Assembly (NCBI RefSeq): GCF_012726265.1
Contig: NZ_JAASAG010000001.1
Coordinates: forward strand, 682,001 to 746,000
DNA length: 64,000 nucleotides
Reading direction: 5' to 3'
Source of the DNA: Streptomyces sp. HNM0575
Lineage (GTDB): Bacteria > Actinomycetota > Actinomycetes > Streptomycetales > Streptomycetaceae
The translations under genes and the position numbers were made by a program. The notes below the pieces were generated by a model, which was given only the letters and a program-made list of their open reading frames with translations, was not told the DNA's origin and did not search any database. Every line of letters begins with the position of its first letter. The first letter of the stretch is position 1. This document shows, piece after piece, positions 35,788 to 44,189 of this stretch.

Positions 35788-36720
35788 TCAGGCGGTCTGC
35801 GTGTGCTCGGCGATCAGCTCGCGCGCCGCGTCGAGATCGTCAGGGGTTTTCAGTGCCAGGGTGCGCACGCCGGGAAGGCCGCGCTTGGCCAGCCCGGTGA
35901 GGGTGCCGCCCGGGCAGACCTCGATGAGCGCCGTGACGCCCATCTTCTGGAACGTCTCGCTGCACAGGTCCCAGCGCACGGACGCCGAGATCTGGTCGAC
36001 CAGCCGCCGCACGACCTGCTTGCCCTCGTCGACGGCGGCACCGTCCAGGTTGGACACGTAGGGCAGCACCGGGTCGTCGACCGTGACGCCCTCGACGGCG
36101 GCGGCGAGGACGTCGACTGCCGGGGCCATGTGGTGGGTGTGGAAGGCGCCCGCGACCTTCAGCGGGATGACGCGCGTCTTCTCCGGCTTGTCCTCGGAGA
36201 GCGTCGTGAGCTGCTCGGCCGTGCCCGCGGCGACGATCTGGCCGCCGCCGTTGACGTTGGCCGCCGCGAGGCCCAGCTTCTCCAAGTGGGCGACGACGGC
36301 CTCGGGTTCGCCGCCGACGACCGCGGACATCCCGGTGTCGGTGACGGCCGCGGCCTCGGCCATGGCGCGGCCGCGTGCCCGTACGAGCGTCATCGCGTCG
36401 GTCTCGGAGAGCACGCCCGCCGTGGCGGCGGCGGCCAGTTCGCCCACGCTGTGTCCGGCGACGGCGCCGGCCACCTCGGTCACGGACCGGCCGTCCAGCA
36501 GGGCGCCGGTCGAGACGAGGCTCGCGGCGACCAGCAGCGGCTGTGCCACGGCGGTGTCGCGGATCTCGTCCGCGTCGGCCTCGGTGCCGTAGCGCACGAG
36601 GTCCAGGCCGGTGGCGGCCGACCACTCCGCGAGCCTGTCGGCGACGCCGGGGAGTTCGAGCCAGGGGGTCAATAGGCCAGGCTTCTGCGCGCCTTGGCCG
36701 GGAGCTACGAGTACGAGCAC
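35788..36720 (-). CDS. fabD: Malonyl-CoA:ACP transacylase
   Basis: 310 aa. Starts VLVLVAPGQGAQKPG; nucleophile Ser in AGHSVGELAAA; later GAFHTHHM with the catalytic His. Loads malonyl groups onto ACP. The GTG at 36720 fits the family start; an upstream open frame is unrelated Arg-rich sequence. Downstream of fasR with a 100-bp gap holding a candidate operator. Confidence 0.95.
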   Translation of the reverse strand: MLVLVAPGQGAQKPGLLTPWLELPGVADRLAEWSAATGLDLVRYGTEADADEIRDTAVAQPLLVAASLVSTGALLDGRSVTEVAGAVAGHSVGELAAAATAGVLSETDAMTLVRARGRAMAEAAAVTDTGMSAVVGGEPEAVVAHLEKLGLAAANVNGGGQIVAAGTAEQLTTLSEDKPEKTRVIPLKVAGAFHTHHMAPAVDVLAAAVEGVTVDDPVLPYVSNLDGAAVDEGKQVVRRLVDQISASVRWDLCSETFQKMGVTALIEVCPGGTLTGLAKRGLPGVRTLALKTPDDLDAARELIAEHTQTA

Positions 36721-36788
36721 TCTTTCACTCTCTCTTGTGGGAGGCCTTTCGCGCCGGTACGGAGCGGTACGAAGAACCGGAGGGCAAA

Positions 36789-36805
36789 TTGTCGAGCCCC
36801 GACAA
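36789..36805. promoter_or_regulatory. Candidate FasR operator in the fabD promoter
   Basis: Inverted repeat TTGTCG-AGCCC-CGACAA in the A/T-richer middle of the fasR-fabD gap, about 70 bp before the fabD start. FasR is known to bind the fabD upstream region in S. coelicolor; that this repeat is the site is inference. Confidence 0.5.
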
Positions 36806-36821
36806 AGAGGCCCGATCCCGG

Positions 36822-38042
36822 CTAGGCCCCGTTCCCGAAGTCGCTGAGACGCCCCAGAATCAGCGCGATACGCAGTGTGAAGGCCGAGCGGACATCGGAG
36901 GGCGACCATCCGGTGACGTCTGTCACACGTCGCAGCCGGTAGCGCACGGTGTTGGGGTGTACGAACAACATCCGCGCCGCACCTTCGAGGCTGCTCGCCT
37001 GTTCCAGATAGACGCTCAGAGTCTCCAGCAGCGCGGAGCCCGCTTCCTCCAGCGGTCTGTAGATCTCCTCCACCAACAGCTCGCGCGCGGTGGGGTCGCC
37101 GGCCATCGCGCGCTCCGGCAGGAGATCGTCGGCGAGCACCGGACGGGGCGCGTCCTGCCAGGCCGCGCAGGCCCGCAGCCCGGCGGCGGCGGCCTGTGCC
37201 GAGCGGGTCGCCGAGAGGAGGTCGCCGACGATCGGTCCGGCGACGACCGGGCCGGGCGCGAAGGGCCCGATCAGGGACTTGGCGGCGCGCAGCGGATCGT
37301 CGCTGCCGCCGGCGACGACGACGAGACGGGCTCCCAACACGCCCGTGAGGACCTGGAGTTTGGCGTGCCGGGCGGCCCGCCGTATCGCCTCGACGGTCAG
37401 CTCGCTGTCGCCGTCCGGCGCGGTCCCGAGGACGACGCACACGTGCTCCGGCGAGTTCCAGCCGAGGGCGGCGGCGCGGGACACGGCGCCCTCGTCGGCC
37501 TCGCCCGACAGGACGGCGTTGACCACGAGCGACTCCAGCCGTGCGTCCCAGGCGCCGCGGGCCTCCGCGGCCTGTGCGTAGACCTGGGCGGTGGCGAAGG
37601 CGATCTCGCGGGCGTAGACGAGCAGCGCCTCACGCAGCACCGACTCGTCGCCCGGCGCCGCGACCTCGTCGATCGCCGCCTCGACGACCTCGATGGTGGT
37701 GCGCACCAGCTCGACGGTCTGGCGGAGCGTGATGGCGCGGGTCAGTTCGCGCGGTGCGGTGCCGAACACGTCCGTGCTGATGGCCTGCGGAGTCTCCGGG
37801 TGCCGGAACCACTCCGTGAACGCCGCGATCCCCGCCTGGGCGACGAGCCCGATCCAGGAGCGGTTCTCCGGCGGCATCGCCCTGTACCACGGCAGCTGCT
37901 CGTCCATGCGCGTGATCGCCGCCTGGGCGAGCTTGCCGGAGGACTGCTCCAGGCGCCGAAGGGTCGCTCCGTGCGGGTGCTCGGCGTGCTCCGGGCGCTC
38001 GTCGGGTGGTGGGTTCGCGGAAGGATCTGTGGATTCGGGCAC
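36822..38042 (-). CDS. fasR: PucR/CdaR-type activator of fatty-acid synthesis (FasR)
   Basis: 406 aa. Long N-terminal helical domain (PENRSWIGLVAQAGIAAFTEWFR), a central GGDEF-like PucR region (PEHVCVVLGTAPDG, GARLVVVAGG) and a C-terminal PucR HTH (LEGAARMLFVHPNTVRYRLRRV). In Streptomyces this gene, next to fabD, encodes the activator of the fabDHPF operon. GTG at 38042 has GAGGCAGG at the right distance; an ATG 6 codons earlier is possible but has no site. Confidence 0.9.
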   Translation of the reverse strand: MPESTDPSANPPPDERPEHAEHPHGATLRRLEQSSGKLAQAAITRMDEQLPWYRAMPPENRSWIGLVAQAGIAAFTEWFRHPETPQAISTDVFGTAPRELTRAITLRQTVELVRTTIEVVEAAIDEVAAPGDESVLREALLVYAREIAFATAQVYAQAAEARGAWDARLESLVVNAVLSGEADEGAVSRAAALGWNSPEHVCVVLGTAPDGDSELTVEAIRRAARHAKLQVLTGVLGARLVVVAGGSDDPLRAAKSLIGPFAPGPVVAGPIVGDLLSATRSAQAAAAGLRACAAWQDAPRPVLADDLLPERAMAGDPTARELLVEEIYRPLEEAGSALLETLSVYLEQASSLEGAARMLFVHPNTVRYRLRRVTDVTGWSPSDVRSAFTLRIALILGRLSDFGNGA

Positions 38043-38077
38043 GTGCCAAGCCTGCCTCATCGGACCGTACGCAGGGG

Positions 38078-38118
38078 GCCGGGGGGCGCTGCCGTAGGAG
38101 CCGGGGGGCGCTGCCGTA
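38078..38118. repeat. 22-bp direct repeat in the fasR/pirin divergent region
   Basis: GCCGGGGGGCGCTGCCGTA occurs twice (38078-38096 and 38100-38118), period 22 bp, about two helical turns, between the divergent starts. Confidence 0.7.
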
Positions 38119-38146
38119 CGGTCGCGCGGCGGATTACCGTGGCCCC

Positions 38147-38899
38147 ATGCTTCAGGTTTGGCGGGGGACCGACCGGTACCGGGGCGGTGACGAGGCGGCG
38201 GGGATCGACACCCGGCACGCCTTCTCCTTCTCGGGCTTCTACGACCCGGACAACGTCGGCTTCGGGCAGCTCGTGGCCTGCAACGAGGAGCGGCTCGCAC
38301 CCGGTGCGGGCTTCCCCGAACACCCGCACAGGGACGTCGAGATCGTGACCTGGGTGGTAGAGGGCGAGCTGGAGCACATCGACTCGACGGGCGGCAGCTC
38401 GCGCGTGCGTGCGGGCGATGTGCAGCGGATGGGCGCGGGACGAGGCGTGCGCCACATCGAACGCAACGGGGGCTCCGGGCCGCTGTGCTTCGTGCAGATG
38501 TGGCTGGTGCCCGGGGTCCGCGGCAGCGGCGCGGGCGACGGATACGAGCCCGAGTACGAGGTGGTGCACGGCATCGCCGACGGCACTCCCTTCGCGGTGC
38601 CGCGCACGGAGGCGGTGATGCATGTGCGGCGGCTAGGGGAGGGCGAGCGTACGGCGGTGCCCGATGCGGCGTGGGTGTACGTGCACGTCGTGCGGGGCGC
38701 CGCGGAGATCGGTTCGGGCGAAGGGGAGGCCGGCGGCGGTCCCGGTGGAGGCCCCGGTGGCGGGCCGGGTTCGGGCGAGCGGCTGGCCGCGGGCGACGCG
38801 GCCCGCATCACCGACGCCCGTGACCTGGAGGCGCGGGGCGCCGGGGGTCCGGTGGAGCTGCTGATGTGGGAGATGCACGCGGAGCCGGGTTACGGCTGA
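38147..38899 (+). CDS. Pirin-family bicupin protein
   Basis: 250 aa. Cupin 1 has the metal-binding pattern GFPEHPHRDVEIVTWV and VRAGDVQRMGAGRGVRHIE, as in YhhW-type pirins, which have quercetinase-like activity. The N-terminal DTRHAFSFSGFYDPDN is typical. Before the last strand of the degenerate second cupin there is a GGGPGGGPGGGPG insertion (38738-38773) absent from the family. Role unknown. Confidence 0.9.
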   Translation: MLQVWRGTDRYRGGDEAAGIDTRHAFSFSGFYDPDNVGFGQLVACNEERLAPGAGFPEHPHRDVEIVTWVVEGELEHIDSTGGSSRVRAGDVQRMGAGRGVRHIERNGGSGPLCFVQMWLVPGVRGSGAGDGYEPEYEVVHGIADGTPFAVPRTEAVMHVRRLGEGERTAVPDAAWVYVHVVRGAAEIGSGEGEAGGGPGGGPGGGPGSGERLAAGDAARITDARDLEARGAGGPVELLMWEMHAEPGYG

Positions 38900-39014
38900 C
38901 GGCAGTTGACGGCGGAAGGCGGCTGACGGCGGACGGTACCGGGGCGCGGTGCTGTGCCGCGGTGCCGGGATCCTCGGCGGGGCCCCTCGGCGGGGCCGGG
39001 CCGGGTCCGGGCCG

Positions 39015-39839
39015 TCAGCCGCGCAGTTCGGCGAGCACCGCGTCCGTGAACGGCGGCCAGGCGTCGATCGCCCACTGCCCGAAGTCGCGGTCGGTGAGGG
39101 CGACGCAGGCCGCCCCGGCGTCCGGGTCGACCCAGAGGAAGGTGCCCGACTGCCCGAAGTGGCCGTACGTACGCGGCGAGGACGAACTGCCCGTCCAGTG
39201 CGGGGACTTGCCGTCCCTGATCTCGAAGCCGAGCCCCCAGTCGTTGGGCGACTGGTTCCCGTAGCCCGGCAGTACGCCCTTGAGCCCGGGGAAGGCCACC
39301 GAGGTCGCCTCGTCCAGGGTCGCCGGGCTCAGCAGCCGCGGCGCGAGAAGTTCGGCGGCGAACGCGGCGAGGTCGTCCGCGGTGGAGACGCCGTCCTTGG
39401 CGGGCGAGCCGGGCAGCTCCGTCGAGTCCATGCCGAGCGGCTGGAGCACCGCCTCGTGCAGATACTGCGGGAACGGGATCTCGGTGACCTTGGCGATGTG
39501 GTCGCCGAGCGCCTCGAAGCCGGCGTTGGAGTACAGGCGGCGGGTGCCCGGCTCGGCCGTCGGCCGGTCCTCGTCGAAGGCCAGCCCGGAGGTGTGCGCG
39601 AGCAGGTGGCGGACGGTCGAACCCCGGGGCCCGGCGGGCTCGTCCAGCTCCACCGCGCCCTCCTCGACGGCGATGAGCGCCGCGTACGCCGTGAGCGGCT
39701 TGGTCACGGACGCGAGGGCGAAGCGTTCTCCGGTGCTGCCGTGAGCGGCGGAGAGCGCCGCTGTGCCGTCGTTACGCGAGACGACGGCGGCGGCAGCGGT
39801 CGGGACGGGCCAATCGTCGATCATCCGCAGGCTGTTCAT
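39015..39839 (-). CDS. Serine hydrolase of the beta-lactamase class C/PBP4* family
   Basis: 274 aa. Catalytic SxxK in LASVTKPLTAYAAL, YxN in RRLYSNAGFEAL, HxG triad replacement in HFGQSGTFLWVD. No signal peptide, so cytoplasmic; many such proteins are esterases rather than lactamases. Alone on the minus strand, divergent from merR. Confidence 0.9.
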   Translation of the reverse strand: MNSLRMIDDWPVPTAAAAVVSRNDGTAALSAAHGSTGERFALASVTKPLTAYAALIAVEEGAVELDEPAGPRGSTVRHLLAHTSGLAFDEDRPTAEPGTRRLYSNAGFEALGDHIAKVTEIPFPQYLHEAVLQPLGMDSTELPGSPAKDGVSTADDLAAFAAELLAPRLLSPATLDEATSVAFPGLKGVLPGYGNQSPNDWGLGFEIRDGKSPHWTGSSSSPRTYGHFGQSGTFLWVDPDAGAACVALTDRDFGQWAIDAWPPFTDAVLAELRG

Positions 39840-39883
39840 GCCGCCGAGGGTAACGCGACCGCCAACCGGCCAGGATTTTGCGC

Positions 39884-39914
39884 TTGCTTGGAGTGCACTT
39901 CAAGTCCGTAGCGT
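39884..39914 (+). promoter_or_regulatory. MerR-type promoter with 19-bp spacer and dyad operator
   Basis: -35 TTGCTT (39884-39889), 19-bp spacer, -10 TAGCGT (39909-39914). The spacer holds CTTGGAGTGCACTTCAAG (39887-39904), a near-perfect dyad. An over-long spacer with a dyad is the hallmark of MerR-controlled promoters. ATG begins 6 nt after the -10, so the mRNA is probably leaderless. Confidence 0.75.
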
Positions 39915-39920
39915 TCACTT

Positions 39921-40409
39921 ATGACCGTGACGGAGACGGAGACAGCGGACGAGGCAGTCGGACCAGTGGGAGCGGACGCGCCCCGGGCGTGCACTCCGCG
40001 CCTTCCGCATCCCAGGCCCGAGGGCCGGGACGACTACACCATCAGCGAGGTCGCCGCGATCTGCGGGCTGAGCGCGCACACCCTGCGCTGGTACGAGCGG
40101 ATCGGGCTGATGCCGCACGTGGACCGGTCGCACACCGGGCAGCGGCGCTTCACCAACCGGGACCTGGACTGGCTGGATCTGGTGGCCAAGCTGCGGCTGA
40201 CCGGCATGCCCGTGGCGGACATGGTGCGCTACGCCGAACTCGTACGCGCCGGTGAGCACACGTGCCCCGAGCGGCACGAACTGCTGGTGGCGACGCGCGA
40301 GGAAGTGCTGCGCCGCGTCGCCGAACTCCAGGAGACCCTCGCGGTGCTCGACTACAAGATCGGCATCTACGCGGCGTACCGGACGGAGGACAGGTCCGCG
40401 GCGGGCTGA
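39921..40409 (+). CDS. MerR-family regulator
   Basis: 162 aa. HTH and wing: DYTISEVAAICGLSAHTLRWYERIGLM then RRFTNRDLDWLDLVAKLRLTGMPVADM; dimerisation coiled coil ELLVATREEVLRRVAELQETLAVLDYKI. One cysteine in the effector region (HTCPERH). Resembles AdhR-like regulators of aldo/keto reductases and aldehyde responses; the next gene is an aldo/keto reductase. A 38-residue disordered leader precedes the HTH. Confidence 0.9.
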   Translation: MTVTETETADEAVGPVGADAPRACTPRLPHPRPEGRDDYTISEVAAICGLSAHTLRWYERIGLMPHVDRSHTGQRRFTNRDLDWLDLVAKLRLTGMPVADMVRYAELVRAGEHTCPERHELLVATREEVLRRVAELQETLAVLDYKIGIYAAYRTEDRSAAG

Positions 40410-40466
40410 CGTCCGGAGCGGAGGGCCCGAGGGCGCAGCGGAGGGCCGGCGGGCGGAGCGGCGTGC

Positions 40467-40497
40467 GCGTCCTCGCGTCCTCGCGTCCTCGCGTCCG
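40467..40497 (+). repeat. 8-9 bp tandem repeat GTCCTCGC
   Basis: Three head-to-tail copies between merR and the aldo/keto reductase gene; simple-sequence repeat. Confidence 0.7.
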
Positions 40498-40540
40498 AAC
40501 ACGAACACCCCTGAGAAATACCGATGTCCGGAAGGAAGCA

Positions 40541-41578
40541 ATGAGCTCCGAACAGCAGAACGCCGGGAAGATCGCCACAGCACGGCTCGGCGGCGCGAAC
40601 GGCCCGGAAGTCGGTGTGCAGGGCCTGGGCTGCATGGGCATGAGCTTCGCCTACGGCCCGACCGACGCCGACGAGGCACGGGCGACCCTGGAGCGCGCCC
40701 TGGAGCTGGGAGTCACGCTCTACGACACGGCGGACGTCTACGGGGCGGGCGAGAACGAGAAGTTCATCGCGCCGTTCGTCGCCGCACACCGCGACGAGAT
40801 CACCCTCGCCACGAAGTTCTCGCTGAGCCTCGACAGCTCGGACCCGGCCAAGCGCAGCATTCGCAACGACCGCCCCTACGTACGGCAGTGCGTCGAGGAC
40901 AGTCTGCGCAGGCTCGGAGTCGACGAGATCGACCTCTACTACATGCACCGCCGGGATGTGAGCGTCCCCATCGAGGAGACCGCCGCCTCCATGGCCGAGC
41001 TGGTGCAGGAGGGCAAGGTCAGGCAACTCGGGCTGAGCGAGGTGACGGCACAGGAGCTGCGTGCCGCGCACGCGGTGCATCCGATCGCGGCGCTCCAGTC
41101 GGAGTGGTCGCTCTTCAGCCGCGACATCGAGAACAACGTGGTGGGCGCCGCTCGCGAACTGGGCGTGACCGTCGTCCCGTACTCGCCGCTGGGGCGCGGG
41201 TTCCTCACGGGCTCCTTCACCGACGCCGAGAAGGAGCTGACCGCCGACGACTTCCGCCGTCACCAGCCCCGCTACCACGGGGCGAACGCCGCCGCCAACG
41301 CCGCGCTGCTGGAGCCGGTCCGCCGGATCGCGGACGCGCACGGCGCGACGCCAGGGCAGATCGCGCTGGCGTGGGTGCAGCAGCGGTCGCGGGTGTGGGA
41401 CGGGCTGACCGTCGTGCCCATCCCCGGCACCCGCAAGCGCTCCAGGGTGGAGGAGAACACCGCGGCGACGCGCATCGAACTCTCCGCGGACGAACTGGAG
41501 TTGCTGGAGCCCGTCGCGGGCCGGGTGACGGGGGACCGCTACGCCGACATGTCGTTCTCGTCCGCCGGACGGGAGTGA
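40541..41578 (+). CDS. Aldo/keto reductase
   Basis: 345 aa TIM-barrel NADPH oxidoreductase. Catalytic tetrad: Asp in LYDTADVYG, Tyr in the same motif, Lys in TLATKFS, His in LYYMHRRD. Cofactor segment PIPGTRKRSRVEEN near the C-terminus. Similar to the YajO/AKR11-13 class that reduces small aldehydes. ATG follows GGAAGG; probable target of the MerR regulator upstream. Confidence 0.93.
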   Translation: MSSEQQNAGKIATARLGGANGPEVGVQGLGCMGMSFAYGPTDADEARATLERALELGVTLYDTADVYGAGENEKFIAPFVAAHRDEITLATKFSLSLDSSDPAKRSIRNDRPYVRQCVEDSLRRLGVDEIDLYYMHRRDVSVPIEETAASMAELVQEGKVRQLGLSEVTAQELRAAHAVHPIAALQSEWSLFSRDIENNVVGAARELGVTVVPYSPLGRGFLTGSFTDAEKELTADDFRRHQPRYHGANAAANAALLEPVRRIADAHGATPGQIALAWVQQRSRVWDGLTVVPIPGTRKRSRVEENTAATRIELSADELELLEPVAGRVTGDRYADMSFSSAGRE

Positions 41579-41609
41579 CGGCGGGGCTGCGGCCGTAGGG
41601 CGGTACGTA

Positions 41610-41645
41610 CGGGGCCGGGCGCGGTGGGGGTCGCGCCCGGCCCCG
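41610..41645 (+). terminator. 14-bp-stem terminator after the aldo/keto reductase
   Basis: CGGGGCCGGGCGCG-N8-CGCGCCCGGCCCCG, 32 bp after the stop codon. Confidence 0.75.
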
Positions 41646-41669
41646 CGTGCGGGGGAGGGGTGGAGCGGG

Positions 41670-41752
41670 GGCGTGCGGGGCGTACGAGGTGTACGGGAGT
41701 GCTGCGCGGGGCGCACCGGGCGTGCGGGGTGTGCGGGGCGTACGAGGGAGAC
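41670..41752. repeat. GTGCGGGGCGTACGAG direct repeats
   Basis: The 16-bp string occurs twice (about 41676 and 41731) amid other CGGGGTGTACG-like variants in the gap between converging genes. Confidence 0.55.
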
Positions 41753-41762
41753 CGTCAGGCCG

Positions 41763-43118
41763 TCAGGTCGTGGCCCGTGTGCACGGATCGTCCGGCGACG
41801 GCGATGCGCACACCACCTCTCCGTACGAACCGAGCGTGATGGCCGCGAAGTTGGCGAGCGAAGCCGTTCCGGGGGCGAGATAGCCGGTGTGGCCGTCGGC
41901 GCGGGCCGAGGAGACGACGCGGGCGCCGAAGCCGCGGGAGACGGGGTCGGTGCCGTGCCCCAGCCCGGCGAACTCCACGTTCGGCACCCCGCCGATCCAG
42001 TCGCCGGAGTCGCGGGCGGCCCAGATCCTCACCGGCGTGCGCAGTTCGCGTACCGACTCCGCGTGCATGCCGGGAGAGCCGAAGACGATCAGGCCGGAGG
42101 CGTCGCGGCTCGTCAGCCGGGCCGCCGCCCTGCCGCAGACGACGGAGCCGTAGCTGTGGCACAGGACGGTGGGTGCGGGTGCTCCGGTGCGGGCGAGTCC
42201 GTGCAGGAAGCGTTGCAGCCGCGGTGCTCCGGCGGCGGCGAGACGGCTGGTGGCGGCGTCGGGGCCCAGCCCGACGGGTGTCGTATAGCCGCTCCAGGCG
42301 ATGACGGCGGTACGCGTGCCCGGTGAGTCGGCCGCCATACGGGAGCGCAGCGACGCGGCCATGCCCGCCGGAGTCCCGTATTTCCCGGGGCCCTTGCGGT
42401 CGAAGGTGGCCAGATCGATGTCGGAGCCGGGCACGATCACGGCGGTGCGCTCGGCGTGGGCCAGGTCGCCGTACACCTCCGCGATCTGGCCGCGTCCTCG
42501 CGGGTCGAAGGCGAGGATCCGGCGCCCGTGTGCGAGGAGTCCGGCGCAGCGTGCCGCCCTGTCCCGTGCCAGCCGGCGGTCCTGCGGCGTACCGGACGGA
42601 TCGGCGGCGCGTGCCCGCTGCCGCCGCTTCTCGGCGTGCAGGGCACGGCGGTTGGCGGCGTAGCGCAGTTCGGTCGGTGCGCCGTCGAGGTTGCCGACCA
42701 CGAGCGGATGCCGCCGCGCGAGGAGCTGCTGCCGACCGTGGTCGAGGTCCGCGAAGAACGAGGCGATCCGGTCCGGTCCCGCCGCCGGGTCGGGGAGCGG
42801 GCGGCCGAGGGTGTCGTCGTCGGCGAGCCAGGAGGCCGTTCCCGGGGGCGGGCCGGTCACGGCCGTCTGCTTGGCGCCGGCTGCCCAGCCCGCGGTGCCC
42901 GCGACGACGACGGCCGCGAGTGCGGTGGCGGTGATTGCACGCGTCAGCCGGCGCTGGATTCCGGTCCGGTGCCGGATTCCGTTTCCGTGCCGGGTTCCGG
43001 TCCGGTGCTGTGCCGCGGTCCGGCGCCGGATCCCGTCCCCGTGCTGTGTTGCGGTCGCTCCGGTCCCGTGCTGTGTCCCGAGCCCGGTCGCGGCCCTCTG
43101 CTGTGTTCGGCGCCTCAT
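41763..43118 (-). CDS. DUF1023-type alpha/beta hydrolase, copy 1
   Basis: 451 aa. An N-terminal Arg/Thr/Gly/His-rich repetitive leader (RTGTRHGNGIRHRTGI), then a membrane helix (ITATALAAVVVAGTAGWAAGA), then the alpha/beta-hydrolase domain: RILAFDPRGRGQIAEVYGD, nucleophile elbow CHSYGSVVCG, and GLGHGTDPVSRGFGARVV near the C-terminal His. Surface-facing hydrolase of unknown substrate. Close paralogue of the gene at 46938-48182, with which it shares SFFADL/RFFRSL, LVVGN and GLGPDAA/GLGVDAA blocks. GGAGGGGG precedes ATG. Confidence 0.85.
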   Translation of the reverse strand: MRRRTQQRAATGLGTQHGTGATATQHGDGIRRRTAAQHRTGTRHGNGIRHRTGIQRRLTRAITATALAAVVVAGTAGWAAGAKQTAVTGPPPGTASWLADDDTLGRPLPDPAAGPDRIASFFADLDHGRQQLLARRHPLVVGNLDGAPTELRYAANRRALHAEKRRQRARAADPSGTPQDRRLARDRAARCAGLLAHGRRILAFDPRGRGQIAEVYGDLAHAERTAVIVPGSDIDLATFDRKGPGKYGTPAGMAASLRSRMAADSPGTRTAVIAWSGYTTPVGLGPDAATSRLAAAGAPRLQRFLHGLARTGAPAPTVLCHSYGSVVCGRAAARLTSRDASGLIVFGSPGMHAESVRELRTPVRIWAARDSGDWIGGVPNVEFAGLGHGTDPVSRGFGARVVSSARADGHTGYLAPGTASLANFAAITLGSYGEVVCASPSPDDPCTRATT

Positions 43119-43289
43119 CGCCGTACCCCCTCCGGCGGCTGCCGGAGGATCCGGCTCTCTGCCTGCCGGAAGGAGAGTGGGGCTGCGGTCGCCGCCGCCG
43201 CGTCACACCCCGGAGCCAACTCCCCTTTGATACCGGCGTATCGGCGCCTCCTACGGGGGGAGGAGAGGGGCGGCGGGGCATCCGCCGGA

Positions 43290-43372
43290 GGTCCTGCCGG
43301 TCACCTCGCCGGGCCCGGTCACCCTCCGCCGGGTCCGGTCACTCCGTGGGCCCGATCACCCCTCGCCGGGTG
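43290..43372. repeat. ~20-bp imperfect tandem repeats between DUF1023 copy 1 and the response regulator
   Basis: Three to four units like CTCGCCGGGCCCGGTCAC and CTCCGCCGGGTCCGGTCAC; the last unit reaches into the end of the response regulator gene. Confidence 0.6.
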
Positions 43373-44189
43373 AGACCAGGCCCGACTCGTAGGCGAAGAT
43401 CACCGCCTGGGCGCGGTCGCGCAGCCCGAGCTTGGTGAAGATGCGGCTCACATGGGTCTTGACGGTCTGTTCCGCGAGCACGAGCACTTCGGCGATCTCG
43501 GTGTTGGAACGGCCGCGTGCGATCAGCTCCAGCACCTCGGTCTCCCGTTCCGTCAGGCCGTTCAGCCGCAGGCCGTGCGTGGCGGAGGGCGCGCGGCGCT
43601 GCCTGGCGAAGTCGGCGATGAGGCGCCTGGTCACCGAGGGGGCGAGCAGCGCCTCGCCCTCCGCCACGATCCGTACGGCGGCGATGAGATCGGCGGGCGG
43701 CGCGTCCTTCAGCAGGAAGCCGCTGGCTCCGGCGCGCAGCGCCTCGTACACGTAGTCGTCGACGTCGAAGGTGGTCAGCATCAGCACCTTGGGGCGGTGC
43801 GCGCCGCCGTCCTCGGCACCCGGATCACCGCCGGGGCAGCGGCCGTTGCCGCCGGCGTCGCCCGTCCCGGTCCCGATTCCCGTCCCCGTCCCCGTCCCGG
43901 AGGCGGACCCGGACCCGGAGTCGGCGCCCGCACCCGAGCCCGCACCCGCACCCGAACCAGCACCCGGCCCTGGACCGAGCAGCCTCCTCGCGGCCTCCAG
44001 CCCGTCCATCTGCGGCATGCGTACGTCCATGAGCACCACGTCGGGGTGCGTGCGCCCGCACAGTTCGACGCCCTCCGCCCCGTCCGCCGCCTCGCCCACC
44101 ACGTCGATGTCGGACTGGGCGGCGAGCAGCGCGGCGAAGCCCGCGCGCACCATGGCCTGGTCGTCGACGATGTTCACGCGGATCGTCAT
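43356..44189 (-). CDS. NarL/LuxR-type response regulator with Gly-rich receiver insertion
   Basis: 277 aa. Receiver: acidic VDDQ, phospho-acceptor Asp55 in VVLMDVRMPQMDG, Thr in VLMLTTFD, Lys161 in GFLLKDA. Output: LuxR HTH LTERETEVLELIARGRSNTEIAEVL and VKTHVSRIFTKL. Between alpha-3 and beta-4 the family has a few residues; here residues 72-132 are a Gly/Ala/Ser/Thr repeat (43794-43976). ATG overlaps the kinase stop codon (ATGA). The partner is the kinase encoded just upstream. Confidence 0.9.
   Translation of the reverse strand: MTIRVNIVDDQAMVRAGFAALLAAQSDIDVVGEAADGAEGVELCGRTHPDVVLMDVRMPQMDGLEAARRLLGPGPGAGSGAGAGSGAGADSGSGSASGTGTGTGIGTGTGDAGGNGRCPGGDPGAEDGGAHRPKVLMLTTFDVDDYVYEALRAGASGFLLKDAPPADLIAAVRIVAEGEALLAPSVTRRLIADFARQRRAPSATHGLRLNGLTERETEVLELIARGRSNTEIAEVLVLAEQTVKTHVSRIFTKLGLRDRAQAVIFAYESGLVSPGEG
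43794..43976 (-). repeat. Low-complexity insertion in the receiver domain gene
   Basis: 6-bp-periodic GC-rich sequence coding for GAGSGAGAGSGAGAD, GSGSASG and GTGTGTGIGTGTG runs inside an otherwise conserved domain. Confidence 0.85.

Noticed and set aside
35788..37440. Apparent N-terminal extension of FabD by 240 residues
   Set aside because: The extension is antisense-like Arg-rich sequence overlapping fasR; FabD family start matches the GTG at 36720.
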